Positions 1 to 7,764 of a stretch of DNA of 64,000 nucleotides are shown piece by piece. Position 1 is the stretch's first letter. Each line of letters opens with the position of its first letter. A program made the position numbers and the translations under genes. This stretch comes from Gemmatimonadota bacterium (GTDB lineage Bacteria > Gemmatimonadota > Gemmatimonadetes > Longimicrobiales > Gaopeijiaceae): NCBI GenBank assembly GCA_028875075.1, contig JAPPGF010000027.1:40668-104667 (forward strand), in the 5' to 3' direction. The notes under the pieces were generated by a model that was not told the origin of the DNA, did no database searches, and was given only the letters and a program-made list of their open reading frames with translations.

Positions 1-114
1 GCGAGCCGACTGCGCAGCCCTCCTCGCCTACACAACGGACGGGTAGCGTCACCTCGCGCGCGTCCGTCATGGCGGGAAGCTGACAAGCGTCCTAAATGCC
101 CTGAGCTTTGGATT

Positions 115-366
115 GTGAACGAATTCGAGGAGCGCACCATCGGCGGTCTGGTCGTGCGCATCGACCGGCTGCTTTGCGTAGGATTCGGCGACTGCATCGC
201 CGAGGTGCCGGACGCCTTGGTATTCGGCGGAGAGGGTATCGTCACGTTTACCGAGGCCGCCGATGGGTTGGACCGGCAGCAGATCATTTCGGTTTGCGAG
301 GCTTGTCCCGTTGATGCCATCACGGTCTACGAGAACGGAACGCAAATCGCCCCCCAGAGCGCATGA
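115..366 (+). CDS. Small ferredoxin, single Fe-S cluster type
   Basis: This 83-residue protein begins with GTG and has the layout of small single-cluster ferredoxins. Cys21 and Cys27 are separated by five residues, and a C-terminal CEACP motif supplies Cys61 and Cys64. The middle Cys expected at position 24 is Phe, so a [3Fe-4S] cluster is more likely than [4Fe-4S], as in actinobacterial P450 ferredoxins; Cys61 could act as an alternative ligand. The stop overlaps the ATG of the Mrp-like ATPase in an ATGA junction, which suggests coupled translation. With the ATPase and zinc-ribbon genes that follow, an electron-donor role in Fe-S or tetrapyrrole maturation is plausible but inferred. Confidence 0.75.
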   Translation: MNEFEERTIGGLVVRIDRLLCVGFGDCIAEVPDALVFGGEGIVTFTEAADGLDRQQIISVCEACPVDAITVYENGTQIAPQSA

Positions 367-1256
367 GACGCATACGAACCTACAAGGACGTTGCCGCAGA
401 GGCTGGTGCGGCCGTCGTCACAATTCCCGGACAGGTGATGGCACAGCGCGAGCGCCTCGCCCGGCGGCTGGCGGACATCGGGGCCGTGGCGGCGATTGCG
501 AGCGGCAAGGGAGGTGTGGGCAAGAGCGCCCTGACCGCGAATCTCGCGGTCTCCCTGGGTGCCCACGGACTGCGGGTGGGTGCGCTCGACAGCGACCTTA
601 ACGGTCCATCGCTTGCGCGCATGCTCGGAGTCGTCGGGGCACGGTTCACTGCGGGGGAGAACGGGATGATCCCCCCCATGGGATCCGGTGGAATACGCGT
701 CGTCTCCATGGAACTCTTTCAGGACGGTGCCGACGATCCGCTTCGGTGGCGCGGCCCCAAGGGCGAGAGCTGGGCGTGGCGGGGCGTGATCGAGACCGGC
801 ACGATACGGGAGCTGCTCTCCGACGTGGCTTGGGGCAAGCTAGACGTGCTATTCGTGGACGTGGCTCCGGGCACGGACCGCATCGCCAGGCTGCTCGATC
901 TAGTGCCCGATCCCGCGGCGCTACTCCTCGTCACAACGCCCTCGGCCATGGCCCGGCGCGTCGTCGCGCGCTCGCTGCGTCTTGCGCGCGAGGCACGGGT
1001 TCGCCGAATTGGCCTCGTCGAGAACATGACAACTTGGGCCTGCCCGGGCTGCGGAGCCCTCACCGAACTCTACGAGTCGTCTGAGCCGCAGCTCGCCAGC
1101 CGTGAGATCGAGTGTTGGGCTGAAGTGCCGTTCGATCCGAGGCTCGCTCGGAGCACTGACGAGGGCACACCGTTTGTGCTCGCCTATCCGGACGCTCCGG
1201 CCGCACGCGCCATCACCGCCCTAGCCACGCGGTTGAGACGAGAACTCCACTTGTGA
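363..1256 (+). CDS. Mrp/NBP35-family P-loop ATPase
   Basis: This 297-residue protein is a MinD/Mrp-type ATPase. The deviant Walker A motif GKGGVGKS lies at residues 48-55, a Walker B-like FVDVAPGTD at about 164-172, and a CPGC pair (Cys227, Cys230) sits where Mrp/ApbC proteins bind a bridging Fe-S cluster. Family members act as Fe-S carrier or scaffold proteins in the cytosol. It overlaps the preceding ferredoxin (ATGA) and the following zinc-ribbon gene (GTGA), so the three genes look like one translational unit. I infer metallocofactor delivery to the respiratory genes downstream. The N-terminal 40 residues are not the MIP18 domain of longer Mrp proteins. Confidence 0.85.
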   Translation: MRRIRTYKDVAAEAGAAVVTIPGQVMAQRERLARRLADIGAVAAIASGKGGVGKSALTANLAVSLGAHGLRVGALDSDLNGPSLARMLGVVGARFTAGENGMIPPMGSGGIRVVSMELFQDGADDPLRWRGPKGESWAWRGVIETGTIRELLSDVAWGKLDVLFVDVAPGTDRIARLLDLVPDPAALLLVTTPSAMARRVVARSLRLAREARVRRIGLVENMTTWACPGCGALTELYESSEPQLASREIECWAEVPFDPRLARSTDEGTPFVLAYPDAPAARAITALATRLRRELHL

Positions 1257-1717
1257 AGTTCCTCTGCGTACCGTGCGACCGGGTGATGGCGTTCGCCGAA
1301 CGTCACGTTCCTGACGACGGCACATTGACCGTCGTATTCGGTTGCCCGGGGTGTGGTCGTGAGATGGCGCTGCTCGCTAACCCGTACGAGAGTCAGCTAG
1401 TGCGCAGTCTCGGCGTGAAGGTCGGGGGCCGGACCGTCCCCGAACAGCCGATGGAACTCATGCGCGGAAGCCTTGAGGGTGGCCGTCCCGAAGCGTTTAA
1501 CGATAGCACACCTCTAGCCCGCGAGGATGCCGCGAGCCGTGGCCCAGGACCCGTGTGGAGCCCGGGCGCGCTTGAACGGCTTGAGCGGGTGCCCTCATTC
1601 GTACGCGGAATGGTTAAACGCATCTACGTCGATTGGGCCCGCCAGCACGGGATCTCGGAGTTTACCCCCGAGGTCATGGACCGGGCACGGAGCGAGCTCG
1701 GTCTCGAGGGGATGTAG
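1253..1717 (+). CDS. Zinc-ribbon protein with C-terminal PCP_red-like domain
   Basis: This 154-residue protein has two recognisable parts. Residues 1-40 carry two CxxC pairs (Cys5/Cys8 and Cys31/Cys34) typical of a zinc or Fe-S ribbon. Residues about 102-152 match the PCP_red pattern of the light-independent protochlorophyllide reductase B subunit: a Trp, an ERLERVP-SFVR core, a basic helix ending in WARQHG, and an EVMDRAR helix. The linker between them is Pro/Gly rich. The GTG start overlaps the stop of the ATPase gene. Two more genes downstream carry the same C-terminal domain, so this one probably shares a partner or cofactor with them. Its function is unknown. Confidence 0.8.
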   Translation: MKFLCVPCDRVMAFAERHVPDDGTLTVVFGCPGCGREMALLANPYESQLVRSLGVKVGGRTVPEQPMELMRGSLEGGRPEAFNDSTPLAREDAASRGPGPVWSPGALERLERVPSFVRGMVKRIYVDWARQHGISEFTPEVMDRARSELGLEGM

Positions 1718-1718
1718 G

Positions 1719-2096
1719 CTGGAGGCGACCCCGGAGCGGCGGCGCAAGTTCAGGCAGGCAGCCTTCTACTACCTGCACATGGGAGTACTCTACGAGGCTG
1801 CGGTCTTCGAGATGGCCCGCCACGGGCTGCTGGAGGGACGGGGCGGCATCCCCTGGATCTGGCTCCTCGCCGGGGCCGCCATTGTCGTCCTGGTATTCTG
1901 GGCCCTCTGGAGCAGGCAGAGCGTCTGGGTGGCGCGCATCGTCTGGGCCCTCGGCCTGTTTCGCCTGCCGGCCCTAATCGGGGGAGCCTTTTTTCCCGAC
2001 CCGCAGACGCAGATTGCGACCGATTTCTTCCTCATCGCGCTGCTCGTCGTCCTCGGAAATCTCTGGCTACTGGCACGCGCTGGCTGGGATCTCTGA
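1719..2096 (+). CDS. Small hypothetical membrane protein
   Basis: The open frame after the preceding stop encodes about 125 residues with an amphipathic N-terminus and three likely membrane helices (after GGIPW, around the second VW pair, and a C-terminal FFLIALL segment). The first in-frame ATG is at 1779, but the codons before it (RKFRQAAFYYLHMG) look like real coding sequence. A non-ATG start such as CTG at 1719, or another start close to the upstream stop, is therefore likely, and the exact start is uncertain. I do not recognise the family. Its position directly behind the ferredoxin/ATPase/zinc-ribbon genes suggests it closes that short operon. Confidence 0.6.
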   Translation: MEATPERRRKFRQAAFYYLHMGVLYEAAVFEMARHGLLEGRGGIPWIWLLAGAAIVVLVFWALWSRQSVWVARIVWALGLFRLPALIGGAFFPDPQTQIATDFFLIALLVVLGNLWLLARAGWDL

Positions 2097-2445
2097 AGGA
2101 ATCGCCTCGCGACTCGGGCTAGGATTGTTGACGGGTCCGATCAGGCACCGGTATACTGTTATCTTTTACCTTGTACTTTATTTCACAAGACGCGTTTCTG
2201 ACGCCCTCTAAGACTGTACGACTCGACGTCCCCTACTCGACCGAGGTGACGCGTTCACGTCGGCCCGACGGGCCGGCGCTGCGCGTTTCACGCTTGAAGG
2301 CCCTCCCTGCGTTCGGTGTCCGACACCGGTTCAGGTCCGGGACAGGGGAAGCGGGCACGCACACCGTGGCGCCGCAAGGTTGCGGGCGGTCCTACCCACA
2401 AGAGTACGGCACAAGGGGCGCGTAGCCCGTGAGCGAGGCAACTGA
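2097..2445 (+). other. Intergenic leader with promoter and hairpin
   Basis: These 349 bases separate the small membrane protein from the universal stress protein gene. They hold a good sigma70-like promoter (2128-2157), leaving a transcribed leader of about 280 bases. The leader contains a perfect 6-bp hairpin (2261-2266 with 2270-2275) and a second possible stem around 2330-2345, where CCGG flanks a TTCAGGT loop. I see no known riboswitch consensus and no convincing ORF. Confidence 0.5.
2128..2157 (+). promoter_or_regulatory. Sigma70-like promoter for the Usp/radical SAM operon
   Basis: A -35 box TTGACG (2128-2133) and a -10 box TATACT (2152-2157) are separated by 18 bases. It is one of the closest consensus promoters in the window. 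It would start transcription near 2164 and drive the stress protein, radical SAM and bd-like genes, which follow with overlaps or very short gaps. Confidence 0.65.
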
Positions 2446-4554
2446 ATGTACCGAGAGGTTTTGGTCCCGGTCGACAACTCCGATCCGTCCCACTGGGCAG
2501 TCGACCGCGCCATCGAGCTATGTCGACGCTCCGCCGGCCGGATAACGGGGAACCACGTCTACGCGGCCCGCCTCCACGACGTCCGCTTTCGGCAGCTTGA
2601 GACGGGCCTTCCCGCGCAGTTCCAGACACCGGAAGAGATCAAGCGTCAGCGCAAGGTCCACGACAAGCTGATTGAGAAGGGCCTGCAGCTCATCTCGGAC
2701 TCCTTCCTAGACCAGACCGAGCAGCGTTGCCAAGCGTCGGGCGTGCCGATTACCCGCCAACTGCTTGAGGGGATCAACTACGAGGAGATCGTCCGCGAAG
2801 CCAACAGCGGCGCTGGCCGGCTCCCTAGTCTGATCGGGTTCGACCCCAACATCACCCACAAGTACGACGGCGGGGATATGGTTAGGAGTGATGTGAGGCT
2901 AGGCGCGGACGGCCGTATCGTTGAGGAGGACGAGGAACAGGACGAGAAACTCGCAGGCTCAAGCGGCCGCCACTACGATCTGATCGCAATCGGCGCCCAC
3001 GGCATCGGCCGTCAGCCCTACAGTCAGCTGGGCGGGGTCGCGGCACGTGTTCTCCGCCAAGTCGAGAAGGACATCCTGCTCGTGCGCGACGACCGAACCC
3101 TCGAGGGCGGCCGATGGATGGTTTGCGTGGACGGCTCCTCGTACGCCTACAAGGCGCTGCGAATCGCCCTCGAGCTGGCCGAGGAATACAGCGCGAGACT
3201 CTACATATGCAGCGCCTTCGATGTCGAGTACCACCACGTGGTCTTTGGCAACATCAAGGATGTGCTCTCCATCCAAGCCTCCAAGATTTTCAAGTTCGAG
3301 GAGCAGGAGGAGCTCCACAACAATATCATTGACAAAGGCCTGCTAAAGCTGTGCCAGGCCAACTTGAAGCGTGCGCGGGTGATGGCTGAGGCCCATCCCG
3401 AGGTCGTGACGGACACGCAAGTCCTCATCGGGAAGCCGTTCCAGTGTATCCTCCAGTGGGTGCGGGAAATCGACCCGACGCTCCTGATCTTTGCACGCCA
3501 CGGCGGCCACCGGATTGAGGGCACCGACCTGGGATCGCAGGCCGAGAACCTGGTGCGGCTTGCACCAACCAATGTGCTCCTCGTCGGCACCCAGGATGTC
3601 CGTCCCGACGAGATTCCTTGGATCGAGGAGGACGGCGAGAAGGGCCTGGAGTGGGCCCCGGACGCGGAGGCACGCATTCACCGCGTGCCCCCGTTCGCAC
3701 TGGGCATCGCGCGCAAGGCGGTCGAAGAGTTCGTGCTCGACAACTACGGTCCAGGAGCTAACGGCACCTACGCGGAAGACGGGCGCGGAGCCGCCCCGCA
3801 CGTTGACGGCGTTGCAGGCTCGAACGGCGGAGCACGTACAGCTTCGATACCGCCGGTTAGCGCCGACGGGTTTCCCATGGTGACCAACCAGCGCTTGGAC
3901 GAGGCGATTACGAAACTGCTACCCACCCACATGCAGTTGATCATGGGAATCGGCACGGCCGAGGAGCTGGCACTGGCCGAGGTGAAGGCCGAGGAGGCGA
4001 TGAAGCGGACCGCCGTGGAGGGATCGGACGCCGACGAGGCGCACGCAATGGTAACGGTGAAGTGCCCCTATACAGGGCAGGTATCCACCCGGGCCCGTAC
4101 CGAGAAGGATTCGATCGTCTGGACGAACGAAGCGTTCGAGCGACTTCGCGCAGTCCCGCTCATCGCACGTCCGCTGGCGCGCAACACGGTGGAACGCTTC
4201 GCGCGCGAGCGCGGCATGTGGCGGATCACGACGATGGTAATGGACGAGAACAAGCAGGCCATGGTCGAGGCGGACGAGTTTGACACCGACACGATGCTCG
4301 TGATGTTTCGTGAGCTGCAGACCAAGCAGATCCAGGCCCAGGCGGAAGGCACGGACGGGCTCACTCCCGAGACGCGACGCTTCATCGAAGAGGCGAAGGC
4401 GTCCGGCGTCACCCGCTGTCCCATCCGTGACGTGGTCGCCAAGGCGGATCAGTGCCCGGTCGACCTCAATACCGTCACGCCCGAGCAGGCGCGCGCCGCC
4501 GTGGAGGAGTCCATGAAGCGCGAGCATCGCGAGCCCGCCGGAACGGGCGATTGA
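2446..4554 (+). CDS. Tandem universal stress protein with C-terminal PCP_red-like domains
   Basis: This 702-residue protein starts at an ATG. Residues 1-215 form a first UspA domain interrupted by a long acidic insert (about 120-172) and ending in the nucleotide-binding GAHGIGRQPYSQLGG loop (183-197). Residues 222-382 form a second UspA domain with a weaker loop (ARHGGHRIEG). The remaining 320 residues are unusual for Usp proteins. A half-length PCP_red-like segment lies at 403-437 and a complete one at 559-611 (ERLRAVP, ARERG, VMDENKQAM), followed by a Cys-containing tail (Cys658, Cys670). Usp domains commonly bind ATP and sense stress. The PCP_red tail links this protein to its two neighbours. 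It lies in front of the radical SAM and bd-like oxidase genes, so a sensing or assembly role is inferred. Confidence 0.85.
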   Translation: MYREVLVPVDNSDPSHWAVDRAIELCRRSAGRITGNHVYAARLHDVRFRQLETGLPAQFQTPEEIKRQRKVHDKLIEKGLQLISDSFLDQTEQRCQASGVPITRQLLEGINYEEIVREANSGAGRLPSLIGFDPNITHKYDGGDMVRSDVRLGADGRIVEEDEEQDEKLAGSSGRHYDLIAIGAHGIGRQPYSQLGGVAARVLRQVEKDILLVRDDRTLEGGRWMVCVDGSSYAYKALRIALELAEEYSARLYICSAFDVEYHHVVFGNIKDVLSIQASKIFKFEEQEELHNNIIDKGLLKLCQANLKRARVMAEAHPEVVTDTQVLIGKPFQCILQWVREIDPTLLIFARHGGHRIEGTDLGSQAENLVRLAPTNVLLVGTQDVRPDEIPWIEEDGEKGLEWAPDAEARIHRVPPFALGIARKAVEEFVLDNYGPGANGTYAEDGRGAAPHVDGVAGSNGGARTASIPPVSADGFPMVTNQRLDEAITKLLPTHMQLIMGIGTAEELALAEVKAEEAMKRTAVEGSDADEAHAMVTVKCPYTGQVSTRARTEKDSIVWTNEAFERLRAVPLIARPLARNTVERFARERGMWRITTMVMDENKQAMVEADEFDTDTMLVMFRELQTKQIQAQAEGTDGLTPETRRFIEEAKASGVTRCPIRDVVAKADQCPVDLNTVTPEQARAAVEESMKREHREPAGTGD

Positions 4555-4559
4555 ACCCC

Positions 4560-5945
4560 ATGGCGGTGCCCCCGCTCCGTACTACGGGCGCGCCCTCGGG
4601 GCTGCTCGACGTGGCATCCCCTGCGCTGGTGCCCATGGTAGAACCGGCTGCCGCGACGAACCCACGCACCCGCCTTCCCCACGTGATTGCGTGGAACCTC
4701 ACCCGCCGCTGCAACCTGGCCTGCGCCCACTGCTACATTTCGGCTGGCCCTTGGCACTCTGCCGCGGGCGAACTCAACACGTCCACCTGCAAGCGGATCC
4801 TCGACGAGGTACTGGAGGTCAACCCCGCCCCGGTGCTGATCCTGTCGGGAGGCGAGCCCCTGCTCAGAGCGGACCTCGAAGAGCTGGCCGAGCACGCGTC
4901 CGCTGGCGGTGCAACAGTGGTGGTTGGCACCAACGGAACGCGGCTCACCGAAGCGCGAATCCGCTCACTCATGGCCGTTGGCGTCAAGGGTGTCGCGGTG
5001 AGCATCGACTCGCTCGATCAGCGCTATCACGACCGCTTCCGACACGGCGAAGGTGCACTCGGCGATACGCTCGCCGCGGTGGAGTGCCTGCGCGCGCGCG
5101 GGCTTGACTTCATCGTCCAGACGACGGTCACGCGCGGCAACCGCGGAGAGCTCGCGGCACTCGCTGCGTGGTCGGCTGAGCACGGTGCAGTGGCATTCAA
5201 TGTGTACTTCGTGGTACCGACCGGGCGCGGCGATCGAATGCGTGCGATGGAGCCGGATGAGAACGACGCGGTGCTACGCGACCTCGTGGGGCTGGAGCGG
5301 ATCTACCGCGGCCGTATGATGGTGCGTTCCAAGTGCCAGCCCCAGCTCATGCGTCACGCACTCGCGGGCGATGCCGACTCGCCACTCCTGAACTATGAGA
5401 CCCGCTGCCCCTGTGGAATTCAGTACTGCCGGATCACGCCAGAAGGGAAGGTCACGCCGTGCCCGTACACCCCGGTAACGGCCGGCGACCTCACGAAGGC
5501 GTCGTTCGGCGAGATCTGGGACACGTCAGTAGTCTTCCAGAGCCTCCGCACCGGGGCGCTCGGCGGCAAGTGCGGCCGTTGCGAGTTCCGGGCTGTCTGC
5601 GGTGGCTGCCGTGCACGCGCGTACGCCGAGGGCCACGACCTGTTGGGGCCCGACGAGTCGTGCGCGTACGAGCCCACGGGCCAGGTGCCGCTGATTCAGC
5701 GGCGGGCCGTCACGTACGGTACTGCGTTCGAGGCTGAACTCGACTGGGCGCCCGAGGCTGCGGCACGTCTCAAGGCGATCCCCAGCTTTGTGCGCGGCGT
5801 GGTCACGCAGCGCGTTGAGAAGTTCGCGCGGGAGCGCGGCTACGAGCGTGTCGATCTGGACGTGATGGTGGAGGTGCGGAGGGCGATGCCCGTGGATTTC
5901 TCGAAACGGTTGCCGTTTTTCCTGAGCAAGGACGGTGAGCGGTGA
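4560..5945 (+). CDS. Radical SAM/SPASM protein with C-terminal PCP_red-like domain
   Basis: From the ATG five bases after the Usp stop, this is a 461-residue protein. The radical SAM motif CNLACAHC supplies Cys51, Cys55 and Cys58, followed by a GGEP motif. A Cys-rich SPASM region (Cys283, 285, 290, 301, 338, 341, 347, 350, 368) can hold auxiliary 4Fe-4S clusters. This layout is shared with the heme d1/alternative heme enzymes NirJ, AhbC and AhbD and with peptide-modifying enzymes. Residues 396-444 are a clear PCP_red-like domain. Its stop overlaps the GTG of the bd-like oxidase gene (GTGA). A tetrapyrrole- or cofactor-modifying role for that oxidase is the most attractive reading, but the substrate is unknown. 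Confidence 0.85.
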   Translation: MAVPPLRTTGAPSGLLDVASPALVPMVEPAAATNPRTRLPHVIAWNLTRRCNLACAHCYISAGPWHSAAGELNTSTCKRILDEVLEVNPAPVLILSGGEPLLRADLEELAEHASAGGATVVVGTNGTRLTEARIRSLMAVGVKGVAVSIDSLDQRYHDRFRHGEGALGDTLAAVECLRARGLDFIVQTTVTRGNRGELAALAAWSAEHGAVAFNVYFVVPTGRGDRMRAMEPDENDAVLRDLVGLERIYRGRMMVRSKCQPQLMRHALAGDADSPLLNYETRCPCGIQYCRITPEGKVTPCPYTPVTAGDLTKASFGEIWDTSVVFQSLRTGALGGKCGRCEFRAVCGGCRARAYAEGHDLLGPDESCAYEPTGQVPLIQRRAVTYGTAFEAELDWAPEAAARLKAIPSFVRGVVTQRVEKFARERGYERVDLDVMVEVRRAMPVDFSKRLPFFLSKDGER

Positions 5946-7744
5946 GCCGGGTCACTGGCCAGATCGCGCCCGGCACGGCGCTTGTCGTAGCCGTGTTTGT
6001 CGCTGCGGTTCCGATGCCCCTGCTCGCGCAGGCCGCCGAGGGCACTGTCCAGATGCCCATGTACGGGCAATTCCCATACGGCGGCGCCCGCTTCGCGATC
6101 TGGATCGCGGCGCAGGTGCACCTGTTCTTCGCGGCGTTCGTGCTGGGCGTACCAATGTTCGCGGTGGTCGCCGAAGCCATGGGCATCTTCGGTCAGGAAC
6201 CCAAGTACGACAAGCTCGCGAAGGAGTTCACGCGGTTGCTCCTGGTTTCGTACTCGGCAACCGCCATCTGGGGTGCGATCCTCGCGTTCGGGCTGATCAC
6301 ACTCTACCCGGGCGTCTGGAGCTATCTCGCCGAGATCTTCGCCCCCTCCATGTGGGCGTACGTGGGACTCTTCTTCTTCGAGTCGTTTACCCTGTACCTG
6401 TATTACTACGGATGGGAGCGCTGGTCTGTCGGCGGGGCCAAGCTGGGCCACTGGACGCTGGGCATCCTGCTGAATGTTTGGGGTACAGCTGTGATGTTCA
6501 TCGCCAACTCCTGGCTCACCTACATGATGAGTCCGCCCGCCGACGTGACACCCGACACGTCCCCCGCCATGGTGCAGTTCTGGAGCGCCTTCGCGAACGC
6601 CACGTGGATGCCGATCAACATCCACCGCGTGATTGCCAACATCGTATTCGGTGGCGCCATCGTGGGTGGCTACGCGGCCTATCGTTTCCTCCTGGCCGAC
6701 AACGACGACGAACGCGCCCATTACGACTGGATGGGCTATGTCGGCAACCTGATCGCCATCGGCGCGCTCATCGTTCTGCCCTTCGCCGGCTACTACCTAG
6801 GCCGCGAGATCTACGAATTCAACCAACAGATGGGCATCACGATGATGGGCGGCTTCATGAGTTGGCTTTGGATCATCCAAGCCTTTCTCATTGGCGTGCT
6901 CTTCCTGGCTGGCAACTACTACCTGTGGGTCGGTATGGGGCGGATCCCGGGCGCAACGCGCTTCCAGCCCTATACCAAGTGGATGCTGCTGGTGCTGGTA
7001 GTGGGCGTCATCGTGTGGGCCACGCCCAACACCATGATCGCCGACCGCGCGGAGCTGTCCGCCATGGGCGGATCGCACCACCCGTTTCTGGGCGTGCTAG
7101 GGGTGATGAGCGCCAAGAACACCGCCGTCAATTTGATGATCTTGACTACCTTCCTGTCGTTTCTGCTCTACCGGCGTGCCAACAAGCGCCCGACTGTGAC
7201 ATGGGCGAGAACCGGCACACAGGTGCAGGCCGCCCTGTTCGTGATCTCTGCGGTGATTGTGCTCTTCTACGGCATCTACGGATACTTCGTCACGGCGATC
7301 GTGCGGATCGGCTTCTCGGTCTATCAGGTCCTAGCGGTCCTTTTCGCTATCATCGCCGTAAGCGCGATCGACATCCGCATGATGCGCCGGGCGGAGAGCT
7401 ACGGAGCAATCCGCTGGGGACAGATGCCGCCGCGCTCCCAGTACGCCCTGTTCATCTTGATGGTGACATTTACTTGGCTGATGGGGCTAATGGGGTTCGC
7501 GCGCAGCGGCATCCGCCAGCACTGGCATGTGTGGGAAGTGATGCGTGACACCAGCGAATTCGCGGCCACGCCCCCGCTCGGCTATGCCGCACAGGTGATT
7601 AGCATATGTGTGCTGATCTTCCTGGGCCTCGTCGCGTTGATCTTCTGGGTAGGCGGTCTGGCCGAGAAGCCGATCGTCACTCCTGCCCGCAAGGACGCGC
7701 TAATGGGTGGGGAGCACGCCACGGCTGCGGTTGCGGGCGACTAA
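5942..7744 (+). CDS. Cytochrome bd-like oxidase subunit I (CydA-like)
   Basis: This 600-residue protein has about 13-14 hydrophobic helices. It retains CydA landmarks: a His in the first conserved helix (His60, equivalent to the b595 ligand), a Glu in FFFES (Glu147) followed by a GWER signature, and His228 in NIHRVIANIVFGG (equivalent to the b558 ligand). The usual GRQPW motif appears as GIRQHWHVWEVM (residues 523-534). The FRIMVG segment carrying the second b558 ligand appears as VRIGFSV, so the Met is missing. No cydB follows. These features recall the bd-like oxidases of Nitrospira rather than canonical bd quinol oxidases. Genes for c-type cytochromes follow at once, so the partner may be cytochrome c instead of quinol. 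Confidence 0.85.
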   Translation: MSRVTGQIAPGTALVVAVFVAAVPMPLLAQAAEGTVQMPMYGQFPYGGARFAIWIAAQVHLFFAAFVLGVPMFAVVAEAMGIFGQEPKYDKLAKEFTRLLLVSYSATAIWGAILAFGLITLYPGVWSYLAEIFAPSMWAYVGLFFFESFTLYLYYYGWERWSVGGAKLGHWTLGILLNVWGTAVMFIANSWLTYMMSPPADVTPDTSPAMVQFWSAFANATWMPINIHRVIANIVFGGAIVGGYAAYRFLLADNDDERAHYDWMGYVGNLIAIGALIVLPFAGYYLGREIYEFNQQMGITMMGGFMSWLWIIQAFLIGVLFLAGNYYLWVGMGRIPGATRFQPYTKWMLLVLVVGVIVWATPNTMIADRAELSAMGGSHHPFLGVLGVMSAKNTAVNLMILTTFLSFLLYRRANKRPTVTWARTGTQVQAALFVISAVIVLFYGIYGYFVTAIVRIGFSVYQVLAVLFAIIAVSAIDIRMMRRAESYGAIRWGQMPPRSQYALFILMVTFTWLMGLMGFARSGIRQHWHVWEVMRDTSEFAATPPLGYAAQVISICVLIFLGLVALIFWVGGLAEKPIVTPARKDALMGGEHATAAVAGD

Positions 7745-7764
7745 CCGATAGGCTCCCGACGTCC

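Noticed and set aside
2325..2350. CCGG-TTCAGGT-CCGG resembling a tRNA T-arm
   Set aside because: No matching acceptor or anticodon arm upstream; better read as a hairpin in the leader.
5840..6721. A 293-codon minus-strand frame and a 537-codon plus frame (5935-7548) over the bd-like gene
   Set aside because: Both are shadows of the CydA-like coding frame. Their products are His/Arg rich with no motif, whereas the chosen frame has membrane helices and heme ligands.
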